Of a stretch of DNA of 64,000 nt, positions 18,001-27,768 are shown piece by piece; positions within the stretch are counted from its first letter, which is position 1, and each line of letters opens with the position of its first letter. The DNA comes from Gammaproteobacteria bacterium (GTDB lineage Bacteria; Pseudomonadota; Gammaproteobacteria; Eutrophobiales; Eutrophobiaceae). A model generated the notes under the pieces. It was not told where the DNA came from. It saw only the letters and a list, made by a program, of their open reading frames with translations, and ran no database searches. The translations under genes were made by a program, and so were the position numbers. Location of the stretch: NCBI GenBank assembly GCA_030829985.1, contig JAURNW010000007.1, forward strand, positions 1 to 64,000, read 5' to 3'.

Positions 18001-18050
18001 TGCCCTGTTTTGCCCTGTTTTGCCCTGATTTGCACTGTTTTGCTATGTTT
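18001..18050 (+). repeat. Five 10-bp tandem repeats
   Basis: Direct repeat of TGCCCTGTTT: two exact copies at 18001-18010 and 18011-18020, then TGCCCTGATT, TGCACTGTTT and TGCTATGTTT, each with one or two changes. The ten-base period is close to one helical turn. It lies between the small ORFs and the end of the GDP-fucose synthase gene. Function unknown. Confidence 0.75.
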
Positions 18051-18115
18051 TATGACGTCCATTTCTTAAGATTCTTCACATTGGGACAAACATCACTCCT
18101 AACCACAATGGCACT

Positions 18116-19057
18116 TCACACCAACTCTTTAGGCAGATTATTAAGATACCAGGCGTAAGTCATTTCGATACCACGATGTAAAGATGTTTTGCTTTGCCAA
18201 CCCAGGCTGTTGAGTTTAGTCACGTCAGTGACTTTTTTAGGCGTACCATCCGGTTTGGTGGCATTAAAGTTAATTTCACCCTGAAAGCCAACAATATCTT
18301 TTATCAGCTCGGCTAATGCCTTAATACTGATATCTTCTCCCATACCAATATTAACAATGGATTCATCATCGTAATGTTGCATCAGGAAACAACAGGCTTC
18401 TGCCATGTCTTCGATATAGAGAAACTCTCTGAATGGCTTACCAGAACCCCAGACTTCGACAGCATCAGCATTATTGATCTTACCTTCATGAAACCTGCGG
18501 ATTAAGGCCGGTAAGACATGTGAATTCATCAGGTCGAAATTATCACCCGGCCCATAGAGATTGGTCGGCATTAGCGAGATGGCGTTAAATCCATATTGCT
18601 TCCGATACGCCTGACAAAGTTTGATACCGGCTATCTTGGCAATGGCATACCATTGATTGGTTTCTTCCAATGGTCCGGTTAACAGGTATTCTTCTTTGAT
18701 CGGTTGCGGACAATCACGCGGATAAATACAAGTAGATCCCAGGAAGGCCAGTTTTTTGACGCCATTTTTATACGCCGCATCAATGATGTTGGTCTGGATT
18801 AAAAGATTGTCTCTTAAAAATTCCACCGGTTTACTGTCATTGGCATGTATACCGCCCACTACGGCTGCAGCGAGAAAGACGTATTCGGGTTTGGTCTCTT
18901 TAAAAAACGCTTCTACTGCGGCTTGATTACACAGATCGAGATCTATTCGATCACGCACAATCAGGTTGGTGTAACCCTCAGTCGTTAATTGTCGACAGAG
19001 GGCAGCACCTACCAGTCCATTATGTCCCGCAACATATATCCTTGAATCACTTCGCAT
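18116..19057 (-). CDS. fcl: GDP-L-fucose synthase
   Basis: Converts GDP-4-keto-6-deoxymannose to GDP-L-fucose by epimerisation and NADPH reduction. 313 residues, the normal length. The nucleotide-binding GHNGLVG is at 11-17, the GSTCIYP segment at 107-113, and the catalytic pair is Y137 and K141 (WYAIAK). It starts five bases after the GDP-mannose dehydratase gene, so the two act in sequence from GDP-mannose. No glycosyltransferase accompanies them, so the acceptor of the fucose is not visible in this window. Confidence 0.93.
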   Translation of the reverse strand: MRSDSRIYVAGHNGLVGAALCRQLTTEGYTNLIVRDRIDLDLCNQAAVEAFFKETKPEYVFLAAAVVGGIHANDSKPVEFLRDNLLIQTNIIDAAYKNGVKKLAFLGSTCIYPRDCPQPIKEEYLLTGPLEETNQWYAIAKIAGIKLCQAYRKQYGFNAISLMPTNLYGPGDNFDLMNSHVLPALIRRFHEGKINNADAVEVWGSGKPFREFLYIEDMAEACCFLMQHYDDESIVNIGMGEDISIKALAELIKDIVGFQGEINFNATKPDGTPKKVTDVTKLNSLGWQSKTSLHRGIEMTYAWYLNNLPKELV

Positions 19058-19062
19058 GTTGT

Positions 19063-20127
19063 TTAATCTTTATTATTTTTAATTAACAATTCGTTTTTAA
19101 CCATCTTCATATCGGCCTGCATCATTTCTTCAATCATCTCTTGCAAGCTGGTTTTTGGTGCCCAACCGAGTTTTTCTTTAGCCTTAGTCGGGTCGCCCAA
19201 TAAGCTTTCAACTTCAGTAGGACGAAAATAGCGCGGGTCTACTTCGACGATACAATTGCCATTTTGATCATAACCTTTCTCATCGACACCATCTCCCTTC
19301 CAGGTAATTTCAATATCAATCGTCCTGGCAGCAAACTCAATGAACTCTTTCACGGTATATTGAATACCCGTCGCCACGACAAAATCTTCCGGCTGTTCCT
19401 GTTGCAACATCAACCATTGAATCTCCACATAGTCACGCGCATGTCCCCAGTCGCGTTTTGCGTCGAGATTACCCATATATAACTTATCTTGTAAGCCTTG
19501 TTTAATTCTACTTAGCGCAATAGTTATTTTACGCGTTACAAAGGTTTCGCCACGCACAGGGGATTCATGATTAAATAAAATACCATTACAGGCATAAAGA
19601 CCGTATGCCTCTCGATAGTTAATCGTAATCCAATAAGCATAGAGTTTTGCTACAGCATATGGCGAGCGCGGATAAAAAGGTGTGGTTTCAGTCTGTGGTA
19701 CTTCTTGTACCTTGCCGTAAAGCTCCGAGGTCGATGCCTGGTAATAACGTGTCTTCTTTTCCATCTTTAAGATACGTATCGCTTCTAATATTCGTAGTGC
19801 GCCAAGCGCATCGGAATCAGCCGTGTATTCTGGTTCTTCAAAGGAGACCGCGACATGGCTTTGTGCTGCGAGGTTATAGATTTCATCAGGTTGCGATTCC
19901 TGAATTATACGCGTCAAACTACTGGAGTCGGTCATATCACCATAATGCAGAATAAAATTTCTATCGGAGACATGCGGGTCCTGGTAGAGATGATCAATAC
20001 GGTCGGTATTAATCAGCGAACTGCGTCGTTTTATACCGTGAACGATATAGCCTTTGTTTAATAAAAATTCAGTCAGATAGGAACCATCCTGTCCGGTTAT
20101 CCCTGTGATTAGTGCACGTTTTGTCAT
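19063..20127 (-). CDS. gmd: GDP-mannose 4,6-dehydratase
   Basis: First step to GDP-6-deoxy sugars: NADP-dependent dehydration of GDP-mannose. 354 residues, full length. GITGQDG is at 9-15, the active-site ASTSELYG at 131-138, and Y157/K161 in YAVAK. The [16 protein letters not shown] segment is typical of the family. It forms a two-gene unit with fcl and lies divergent from the HigBA pair. The unit splits the pfaA and pfaC genes, which suggests later insertion or rearrangement (inference). Confidence 0.95.
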   Translation of the reverse strand: MTKRALITGITGQDGSYLTEFLLNKGYIVHGIKRRSSLINTDRIDHLYQDPHVSDRNFILHYGDMTDSSSLTRIIQESQPDEIYNLAAQSHVAVSFEEPEYTADSDALGALRILEAIRILKMEKKTRYYQASTSELYGKVQEVPQTETTPFYPRSPYAVAKLYAYWITINYREAYGLYACNGILFNHESPVRGETFVTRKITIALSRIKQGLQDKLYMGNLDAKRDWGHARDYVEIQWLMLQQEQPEDFVVATGIQYTVKEFIEFAARTIDIEITWKGDGVDEKGYDQNGNCIVEVDPRYFRPTEVESLLGDPTKAKEKLGWAPKTSLQEMIEEMMQADMKMVKNELLIKNNKD

Positions 20128-20217
20128 TTGAATTAATCTAGCTTTTGTTTGATAAGGTTCTTATTTTATCAGATAAACTCATATGGGATGACTAAATATC
20201 GTTTCTTTCAATATAGC

Positions 20218-20242
20218 ATATGTCAACTACATGTTGACATAT
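20218..20242. promoter_or_regulatory. Palindromic operator ahead of higBA
   Basis: A perfect 10-base inverted repeat, ATATGTCAAC (20218-20227) and GTTGACATAT (20233-20242), separated by TACAT. The right arm contains TTGACA, a consensus -35 box, so a bound repressor would block it. HigA antitoxins repress their own operon at such sites, making this the likely autoregulatory operator. A clear -10 box at the right distance was not found. Confidence 0.65.
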
Positions 20243-20268
20243 AACGACTGTATGATTAAACTTTATAG

Positions 20269-20541
20269 GTGATTAAGACATTCAAGCATAAAGGACTTGC
20301 TGAACTATTTGAAACTGGTTCAAGTCGCCACATAGGGAGCCGGTATCAGGCTAAAGCATTGCGTTGCCTTGATCTAATGGAAAACGCAGACACACTATCC
20401 GAATTGCATGTGCCTGGTTTTGGCTTTCATCGATTGCAGGGTGAACCCGTTCGTTATGCCATGACCGTGAGTGCTAATTATAGAATTACATTTGGCTGGC
20501 AGAAAGGCACAATTGATGTCGACCTTGAAGATTATCATTAG
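20269..20541 (+). CDS. higB: HigB/RelE-family mRNA-cleaving toxin
   Basis: A 90-residue RelE-fold toxin, expected to cut mRNA on the ribosome. The family pattern is visible: MIKTFKHKGLAELFETGS at the start, LHVPGFGFHRLQG in the middle and a YRITFGW strand leading to the terminal DVDLEDYH. The start is GTG at 20269, matching the family N-terminus. The antitoxin gene follows ten bases later, the toxin-first order typical of higBA. Confidence 0.9.
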   Translation: MIKTFKHKGLAELFETGSSRHIGSRYQAKALRCLDLMENADTLSELHVPGFGFHRLQGEPVRYAMTVSANYRITFGWQKGTIDVDLEDYH

Positions 20542-20551
20542 GAGAGAACCA

Positions 20552-20851
20552 TTGAACAGACAACCAACACATCCGGGTGCTATCTTAAGAGAGGATGTTA
20601 TACCGGCATTAAAAGAGCAAGGTGTCAGTGTCTCTCAATTCGTGCGCGATCTTCATATATCAAGAAATCTATTATATGGGATTCTTGAAGAATCCAGACC
20701 AATTACACCAAACATCGCTGTTCGTTTAGGTAAGGTTTTAGGTAATGGTGCTGATATCTGGCTAAGGATGCAACAATCGTATGATTTATACGTTGCAGAA
20801 AACCAGCTTGCAAATGAACTAGAAGAAATGCCTGTCTATCATGTTGCTTAA
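20552..20851 (+). CDS. higA: HigA-family antitoxin
   Basis: A 99-residue XRE-type helix-turn-helix protein that neutralises HigB and represses the operon. The helix-turn-helix lies about residues 22-58 (VSVSQFVRDLHISRNLLYGILEE, then ITPNIAVRLGKVLG), followed by the GNGADIWLRMQQSYDL segment seen in HigA proteins. The start is TTG at 20552: AGGAGA lies seven bases upstream, and the N-terminus NRQPTHPGAILREDV matches the family. A longer frame from 20471 would run into higB and is not favoured. Confidence 0.9.
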   Translation: MNRQPTHPGAILREDVIPALKEQGVSVSQFVRDLHISRNLLYGILEESRPITPNIAVRLGKVLGNGADIWLRMQQSYDLYVAENQLANELEEMPVYHVA

Positions 20852-20897
20852 CAAGCTTTCAATTTCTTAATCGATAAATAGAAACATTCCATCGAGT

Positions 20898-23800
20898 TCA
20901 CACATTTTCCTGTTTGCCCAGTTCATTTTCTTTAAAGGCGGTGAGTAATGACCCGTCACGGACACATTCATAGCCTTCCATTATTCCGATTAACTGGCCT
21001 TTATTATCAATAAACTCTATTGATGCATTGGCACGGTGATCGGTATGTTCGAGCACCTCGGCAATTATCTTTGCGCCCTCTTTTGGATAGCTGCGTTGAT
21101 ACTGGCGATAATATTTAATCGCCGTTGGTAATGAACCGATGCCTTGTTGTTCAAAACTCCATAAGATCATTAACTGAAATGCTGAATCCAGTATCAACGG
21201 ATCGGTTAACCAACTGGAACGAATCGGTTGTTGCATCCATACCGTAGGCGGTGGTGCAGCTGACACGTTTGCTACAATACCTTTATCACTACAGTGTGTT
21301 ACCTCACGGATGCCATGTAGATGTTGTCCATGGAATAACTGTCCGTTTTGATAATACTCACCTTGTTGATATTGATAGTTACCCTTAACGGCTATTAGTT
21401 TTGGTAATACATCTTTTTCGTAGGTATCGACTAACACCATTACCGCACTGGCATGAAGTAGATTACCCGAGCGTAATTCGACCGGAACATAGCCAACATT
21501 GTCTTTTTGTATCATGGCACCTGCCAGTATTCGACAATGGATGTTCTCATCAGACTTTAAGGTAACCCCTTTCAATACACGGAAGTCATCAAAGCCATGG
21601 AATTGCATTCCTGGATTCAAATGCAATGCGCCATGCGCAAACCATTCAATAATTACAGCGACCGGTAATACGGCATGACCATTCATTACATGTGATGTCA
21701 GGAAAGCATAAGAACTCACAGAAAGATCGCGTTCGAATGCCATAGTCAAATCACCGCGTTCAGTAATCACTGATACCGAACTAACGACATCTGCTAGAGG
21801 TATCGTCTGTAAAAGACTTTCCAATTCACCAAGGACTACTGTTTCGACCGGGCCATCTGATTCTATTTCCCGGATCAAATACTCTGCACCGGCATCCAGT
21901 CCAATGACACCGACACCTTCATCTTCAAATAACTTTTTCAACGCGGGCGTAACCATGCCACCATCCCATGGACCCCAGTTAACAGACAGTACCTTACAAT
22001 CTTTTCTTTTTTGATTTTCAGACTGTGCAATTTTGTTTAATACTTCATTGGCGGCCGCATAATCAACTTGTCCTTTTCGGCCAAGACGTGCTGTCGTAGA
22101 TGAAAATAACACTAGCAACTTCAAGTTATCGTCTCGCGTCGCGGATAACAAACTTTGCAAACCTTCGACCTTGGTAGAAAAAACAGTACTAAACTGTTCT
22201 TCTGTTTTATCTTCTATTAATCGGTCGGCCAAAACGCCAGCGGCATGTATAACACCGCTAACATTACCTAATTCAATCCGCGCCATATCAATAACATTGG
22301 CAACAGCATCCGTGTTAGTCACATCGACCGAGGCATACTGAACCTTTACGCCAGTCTGTTCGATACGTTGCAAGCTGTTATTGATTTCACGTTGTGCCAG
22401 GATTGACTGATAGTGTTTTTCAAGATCAGCAGGGCGTAATTTTTCCGTTGTATTTTCAAGAATCGCTTTTTTAATACTCGCAGGATCGACAAGTGAAGAT
22501 AACCACGTTGGCTCCGCCTGAGGCTCGGGACTTCTACCCAATAATAAAAGGTTAGATTTATAAGTCTCTGCAATCTTGACGGCAACCTGAGCGGTTACAC
22601 CGCGCGCACCACCGGAGATAACAATCAAATCATCTTGATTGAGTAATGTCTGTTTAGATTTAATCACAGGCAGAGTTTCTTCTAGCAAAGACAAACATAT
22701 AACTTGTTCATCACTCAAACCGACTTCCAGTGGTCCTTCAAGAAAGAGTTCTTTTTTAAGCAAGGATATTGACGCCGTATCTGAATCGACATCGATAGAT
22801 TTACACGCGACTTCGGGCCATTCCTTGTCGGCTGTTTTAATAATGCCGTACAGCCCAGCCTGAGTAGCATCGCTTTTCAAATCACCGGCAAAACCAAAGC
22901 TGCCACCGTGTGTGGTGATCGAAGTCAGTATGCCATTAGCCTGTTTAAGTACTGCACTGCAGGCTTGCACCAGCGCGAAGGTTTCGAGCAACCATTGTTT
23001 ATCCGGGTTTGCAGAAGCACAAACAATTAAACCACCTAACTTATTATTTGGTTTGACGTCATTCGCAACAAGTTTTGTTTTATAACCCTTGCCTTTTAAT
23101 TCGCTTGCTAGATTCTCTGCCAGTTTTCCACCTGCTTTCGTGATCCAGATTTCTTTACTGGTATCGAATGCAATCTCATTACGCTTATCAGCTTGTTCAA
23201 GTTGTGTAACATGAACAACTCTTCTGACTATTCTTGATTCTTTCTCTACTCGTGTTTCATTAGCAACAAGCGATTCACTTTTACTTTCAGTAAAAACCGA
23301 TGAGCCCGTTTGCTCATTCATATATTCTATGATCTGTTGCAAGGTCTGCAATGCAGCCAAATCATCTGCAGCAACCATCGGCAAGTCCGGCATCTTATCC
23401 TGCAACGCTGATAAAATTTCGACACGCTTAATCGAATCGATACCCAGATCACTGTCCAGATGCATTTCCAGATTTAACATGTCCACTGGATAGCCGGTTT
23501 TATCGGCGACAACCTCTAACAATATTTCTGCAAGGTTCGTGTCCGTTGTGGTTGCCGGGATGACTTCTGCTGAGACATTAAACACATCGACAATCGACTG
23601 CAGTGTTTGCAAGGCGGCCATGTCATCTGGACTGACTGATGGTAGTGCAGGAATACGTTCCTGTATGGCAGATAATATTTCTACGCGTTTGATTGAATCG
23701 ATACCCAAATCGCTATCCAGATTCATATCGAGATTAAGCATCTCGGTTGGATAACCGGTTTTATCGGCAACGACTTCAAGTAAGGTTTCTGCAAAACCAC

Positions 23801-26800
23801 TAATCACATTTGTCTCTGCTGGAACTACTGCTGATGTTGTTTGTTCAGCAACAAATAATTCTGTAATAGAACGCAGTGTTTGTAGTTGCCCGAGTTCATC
23901 AGGACTTACCGTTGGTAATTCCGGCATTGCTTCCTGTAAGGCTGATAATATTTCAACCCGTTTGATCGAGTCGATACCCAAATCACTATCCAGGTTCATA
24001 TCCAGATCCAACATCTCAATTGGATAGCCGGTTTTTTCAGCAACTATCGCTAATAATATTTTTTCAAAGTTGTTATCAACTTTGGTCTCATGAGTAATCG
24101 CTGCCTTGCCTGTTTGTTCAACGACAGGTCTACCCGCGACTATAAATTCAACAATGTGTTGCAGGAATTGAAAGGTTCCTAATTCTTCAGGATTGACCGC
24201 AGCAGACCAGGGTAGTTTTTCCTGTAGTGCAGAAAGAATTTCGACACGTTTTATCGAATCAATCCCCAAATCCGTATCCAGACTCATATCCAGACTTAAC
24301 ATCTCTAATGGATAACCGGTTTTTTCTGATACCACACTTAACAACAGGTTATTGATATCAACATCAGATTGTTGAGTGCTAACTGGTGCTGCATGTTTTG
24401 TTTCTTCAATCTCTTTAATAACGGGTTTTGTAACCGGTGTTGGCTCGACACTATTCTTTTGAACCACCGAGTTCAATTTTATCTGTTGTTGCTTCTGCTC
24501 TGCTAAAGGCAAGCCTGACATTAATCGTTGTTGTTGTTCTAACAATGATTGAATCGATTGTTGTGCAGTCTCCTGTCCTTCGAGATATTGCTGATGCAGA
24601 CGTGCTGTTTGTTCCTGCATTTTTTGCAGGGCAAGAATGCTTTGCTGTGTCGCTTGTAGCAATTGGTTATTCTGTTGCGGTGCTGCAGGTATTTGAACCT
24701 GAACAGGCTCAGTCCTGGTTACATCATCTGTCATGTTGCTTATTGTCTTTTTAGGTTTGCTTGGTGGTCGTGCCGGGCGCGGCTGCATCACATTGGCACC
24801 ACTGATTGATACCGTCATGGCTGGCTTTGCGTCTTTTGCAGGTCGTTCGAGTTTCGAACAAGCTTCATCCCATTTTGCCAGATCAGCCTGATTTCCTTTG
24901 GCAGCCAGCGTTGCCAGAGCAACCGCTAAATCATATTGACCTTGTTTCTTTCCTGCAGACGCATCTATAGCCATCGCCGTCATCTCTTTATCAGCAAGGA
25001 TAGAGCTTATTAAACCGGTTAAGGTTTTTCCGGGACCGACTTCAATAAAGGTATTGAACCCGTCTGTGTATAATTTCTCAACTTGTTCAACAAAACGCAC
25101 TGGCGCGGCCAGTTGATTTGCAAGTAATTGTTTAGCTGCTTCTGAATCTGTTGGATAAGCTTCGGTAGTTGTATTTGATAATACAGGATACGCATTTTCG
25201 GAGAATGTGAATGAAGCCATTGCCTCAGCAAAGGGTTTAGCAGCATCCGCAACAAACGCACTATGAAACGCGGCGGCAACGGGTAGTTTTATTGCGCGGA
25301 TTTTTTCAGCCTTGGCCAATTTGGCAAAACTATCGATTTGATCTGTCGCGCCGGACAACACGACCTGATTCGGCGAATTATGATTCGCGATAACAAGATC
25401 AATTTTATTGTCCGTTAATATTTTTTTAGTTTGTTCATAAGACGCAACTACTGCCAGCATGGAACCACGATCGCCTTCACCCGCTGCCATTAGTTCACCA
25501 CGCAGTCGTGATAATAGATGTAAGGTTTCAGTATCGTAATAACCGGCCGCTGAAAGTGCGGTTAATTCACCATAACTGTGTCCTATAGCAGCTGTTGCCT
25601 GGACACCAAAATGATTTAATACATCGAGCGCGCCGATGCTAACCGCACCAATGGCCGGTTGTGCATTTTGTGTTTGACGTAATGTGTTCTCCTGTTCTTT
25701 TTCATCTGCCTTGGAAAAAACAGGAATAGGATACAAGACATCAAGCAAATTTTGTTTTCCGGTCGCGACACTGAATAATTGGTTCGCTTGTTCCAACGCA
25801 TTTAAGAATTGTGGGAACTGGCAAGCCAGATCGCGGCACATACCAACATATTGTGACCCCTGACCCGGAAAGACAAAGGCAATCTTTTTATTCGTTGCTG
25901 TTGAACTATAGCTAACGCCATTTGGCATTTGCCAGGTGTGTTCAGATGAAGCTTCGAGTTTGGTTTTAATATCGGCAATAAATTTTTTCAGATCTGAATT
26001 TGTTTTTTCAAGCACTATCGTCAAACGATGTGCAGCTGTTTTTTTAAATGATTGGCAGGAGTCATAAGCAAAAAATCGAAGTTCATTCCATGACTGCAAT
26101 AATGAATCATCGGGTAATTGTTTAATCAATTCAGCTTTAGTCTCGCCACCAAGCGCAATAATCAAGACTTGTCCGTCCCATTCGATATCTGTTTTAGTTT
26201 CTTCCGCTTCTTCTAATACACAATGAAAATTACTACCGCCAAAACCAAACGCACTTAATGCGGCACGCCGTGGTGTTGCCTGTGTTTTTAGCCAGGGGCG
26301 TTTAATTGAATTTAAATAGATCGGTGCAGTACCGGGATTAATGAGTTCCAAGGGTTCATCAACCTTGATACTCGGCGGCAATACTTTATGTTTTAACGCC
26401 ATTGCCGTCTTGATGAGACCGGCGATACCTGCTGCTGCCTTGGTATGACCTATCATCGATTTTACCGAACCGACAGCGCACCATGTTTCTGCATCATTAT
26501 CCTGTCGATAAACACCGGATAAGGCCTTCGCTTCAACCGCATCACCAACAGAAGTGCCGGTGCCGTGTGCTTCGACCAGTTCAATACTTCGTGGCGTGAC
26601 ATCCGCTTCGCGATAGGCATTCCACAATGCCTTGGTTTGACCTTCGGCACTAGGCGCATATATCGCGTTGCCTTTACCATCGGAGGATGATCCCATACCA
26701 CGTAATACGGCATAGATCTTGTCACCATCACGCTCGGCATCATCAAGACGTTTTAAAATAACCGCGCCCAGACCTTCACCGAGGATTGTGCCATCACCTT

Positions 26801-27596
26801 CTTTTGCAAACGGACGACTATTACCAGTAGGAGATAGCGCTGGTGTTTTACTAAAACACATATACATGAAGATATCGTTGAAGGTATCCATACCGCCGGT
26901 AATCGCCATATCAACACGACCGGCACTGAGTTCTAAGGCGGCAAGATGCACAGCACTTAATGAACTGGCACAGGCTGCATCAACCACGCAGTTGGTTCCA
27001 CCCAGATCAAAACGATTTGCAATACGACCTGCAGCAACATTACCTAATAGACCAGGAAATGAATTTTCCTGCCAAGGGACATAACCATCGGCGATACGCT
27101 GTACCACATCTTCGGTCGTTTCCGGATCTACACCGGCATCGGCCAGAGCCTTACGCCAGATCGGATGGCCTAATCGTGCTCCCAATGGAATCACTAATTC
27201 CAACGTGCCGGTCACACCGATAATTACACTAGTACGATCACGATCGAATTCACGACCGTCGCCTGCATCTTTGCCAGTTGAATAACCTGCATCCAACAAG
27301 GCTTGTCGCGCAACCATCATGCCAAGTAATTGCGTTGTATCGGTGGCTTCAATATTGTTCGGACTCATGCCGTATAACAAAGGATTGAAATCAACTGCAT
27401 TAATAAACCCGCCACGCTTACCATAGGTCATATCCGGCGCTGATTTATCTGCATCAAAATAATCAGATGGCTTCCAATGTGTTTCAGGAATATCAGTTAT
27501 CGCATCAACACCTTCCCGGATATTGGCCCAATATTCTTCGACGTTATCGGCCTTGGGGAATAAACACCCTATTCCAACGATGGCGAGTGGTTTCAT
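20898..27596 (-). CDS. pfaA: PfaA-type megasynthase: KS-AT-4xACP-KR-DH
   Basis: A 2232-residue iterative type I synthase, the chain-building core of the locus. Domains: ketosynthase 1-460 (Cys209 in DAACASS, His344 in AHGTGT, His384 in MIGHTK); acyltransferase about 570-870 (Ser674 in GHSYGE, His778); a Gln-rich helical linker 975-1030; four tandem ACPs at about 1080-1425, each with LGIDSIKRVEIL (serines 1114, 1210, 1301, 1388); ketoreductase about 1470-1930 (SGGARGV at 1661-1667, Ser1832/1833 and Tyr1846); and a C-terminal double-hot-dog dehydratase (His1969 in HVMNGHAVLP, Asp2137 in LILDSAFQ). This is the PfaA order. The ATG at 27596 has AGGAG eight bases upstream. It converges with higA, 46 bases apart, and is separated from pfaC by about 3.5 kb of unrelated genes. 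The product chain cannot be read from sequence. Confidence 0.95.
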   Translation of the reverse strand: MKPLAIVGIGCLFPKADNVEEYWANIREGVDAITDIPETHWKPSDYFDADKSAPDMTYGKRGGFINAVDFNPLLYGMSPNNIEATDTTQLLGMMVARQALLDAGYSTGKDAGDGREFDRDRTSVIIGVTGTLELVIPLGARLGHPIWRKALADAGVDPETTEDVVQRIADGYVPWQENSFPGLLGNVAAGRIANRFDLGGTNCVVDAACASSLSAVHLAALELSAGRVDMAITGGMDTFNDIFMYMCFSKTPALSPTGNSRPFAKEGDGTILGEGLGAVILKRLDDAERDGDKIYAVLRGMGSSSDGKGNAIYAPSAEGQTKALWNAYREADVTPRSIELVEAHGTGTSVGDAVEAKALSGVYRQDNDAETWCAVGSVKSMIGHTKAAAGIAGLIKTAMALKHKVLPPSIKVDEPLELINPGTAPIYLNSIKRPWLKTQATPRRAALSAFGFGGSNFHCVLEEAEETKTDIEWDGQVLIIALGGETKAELIKQLPDDSLLQSWNELRFFAYDSCQSFKKTAAHRLTIVLEKTNSDLKKFIADIKTKLEASSEHTWQMPNGVSYSSTATNKKIAFVFPGQGSQYVGMCRDLACQFPQFLNALEQANQLFSVATGKQNLLDVLYPIPVFSKADEKEQENTLRQTQNAQPAIGAVSIGALDVLNHFGVQATAAIGHSYGELTALSAAGYYDTETLHLLSRLRGELMAAGEGDRGSMLAVVASYEQTKKILTDNKIDLVIANHNSPNQVVLSGATDQIDSFAKLAKAEKIRAIKLPVAAAFHSAFVADAAKPFAEAMASFTFSENAYPVLSNTTTEAYPTDSEAAKQLLANQLAAPVRFVEQVEKLYTDGFNTFIEVGPGKTLTGLISSILADKEMTAMAIDASAGKKQGQYDLAVALATLAAKGNQADLAKWDEACSKLERPAKDAKPAMTVSISGANVMQPRPARPPSKPKKTISNMTDDVTRTEPVQVQIPAAPQQNNQLLQATQQSILALQKMQEQTARLHQQYLEGQETAQQSIQSLLEQQQRLMSGLPLAEQKQQQIKLNSVVQKNSVEPTPVTKPVIKEIEETKHAAPVSTQQSDVDINNLLLSVVSEKTGYPLEMLSLDMSLDTDLGIDSIKRVEILSALQEKLPWSAAVNPEELGTFQFLQHIVEFIVAGRPVVEQTGKAAITHETKVDNNFEKILLAIVAEKTGYPIEMLDLDMNLDSDLGIDSIKRVEILSALQEAMPELPTVSPDELGQLQTLRSITELFVAEQTTSAVVPAETNVISGFAETLLEVVADKTGYPTEMLNLDMNLDSDLGIDSIKRVEILSAIQERIPALPSVSPDDMAALQTLQSIVDVFNVSAEVIPATTTDTNLAEILLEVVADKTGYPVDMLNLEMHLDSDLGIDSIKRVEILSALQDKMPDLPMVAADDLAALQTLQQIIEYMNEQTGSSVFTESKSESLVANETRVEKESRIVRRVVHVTQLEQADKRNEIAFDTSKEIWITKAGGKLAENLASELKGKGYKTKLVANDVKPNNKLGGLIVCASANPDKQWLLETFALVQACSAVLKQANGILTSITTHGGSFGFAGDLKSDATQAGLYGIIKTADKEWPEVACKSIDVDSDTASISLLKKELFLEGPLEVGLSDEQVICLSLLEETLPVIKSKQTLLNQDDLIVISGGARGVTAQVAVKIAETYKSNLLLLGRSPEPQAEPTWLSSLVDPASIKKAILENTTEKLRPADLEKHYQSILAQREINNSLQRIEQTGVKVQYASVDVTNTDAVANVIDMARIELGNVSGVIHAAGVLADRLIEDKTEEQFSTVFSTKVEGLQSLLSATRDDNLKLLVLFSSTTARLGRKGQVDYAAANEVLNKIAQSENQKRKDCKVLSVNWGPWDGGMVTPALKKLFEDEGVGVIGLDAGAEYLIREIESDGPVETVVLGELESLLQTIPLADVVSSVSVITERGDLTMAFERDLSVSSYAFLTSHVMNGHAVLPVAVIIEWFAHGALHLNPGMQFHGFDDFRVLKGVTLKSDENIHCRILAGAMIQKDNVGYVPVELRSGNLLHASAVMVLVDTYEKDVLPKLIAVKGNYQYQQGEYYQNGQLFHGQHLHGIREVTHCSDKGIVANVSAAPPPTVWMQQPIRSSWLTDPLILDSAFQLMILWSFEQQGIGSLPTAIKYYRQYQRSYPKEGAKIIAEVLEHTDHRANASIEFIDNKGQLIGIMEGYECVRDGSLLTAFKENELGKQENV
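23322..24359 (-). repeat. Four tandem acyl-carrier-protein repeats within pfaA
   Basis: Four in-frame copies of an ACP module with phosphopantetheine serines 96, 91 and 87 residues apart. The core LGIDSIKRVEILSA is identical in three copies and has one change in the other (AL to AI just after). Tandem ACPs are a hallmark of Pfa synthases and are known to raise product yield with copy number. Confidence 0.92.
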
Positions 27597-27599
27597 TTG

Positions 27600-27745
27600 A
27601 GCACTCCTAAAAATGCACTTTTCCCGCGATTGCTGCGTCGGCTCCGTACTCGAATCCTCATGTATGATTTATACATTGCGGCTCTCCGTGCGCAGCCTTC
27701 TTGCACTCACGATAAAATCACTATTTTTAAGTGCACTCAGTTGTT
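27600..27745. repeat. Imperfect intergenic palindrome between pfaD and pfaA
   Basis: The 172-base gap between pfaD and pfaA carries a long imperfect palindrome. Its centre is ATGTAT-gattt-ATACAT near 27662-27678. The arms pair as AATGCACTT against AAGTGCA and GCTGCG with CTCCG against CGGAG-like and CGCAGC sequences. The AGGAG ribosome site of pfaA lies at its left edge, so the element could also affect pfaA expression. Confidence 0.5.
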
Positions 27746-27768
27746 GTTTTGTTTTCTTAGACATAAAT

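Noticed and set aside
18001-18050. Tandem repeats considered as a CRISPR array
   Set aside because: Units are 10 bases with no spacers, and no cas genes are present.
20471-20551. Upstream extension of higA to the first ATG of the open frame
   Set aside because: It would overlap higB by about 70 bases and add residues not found in the family; TTG at 20552 has a strong ribosome site.
27640-27670. CTCGAATCC-like sequence as part of a tRNA
   Set aside because: No acceptor, anticodon or D arms can be formed; the bases belong to the palindromic element.
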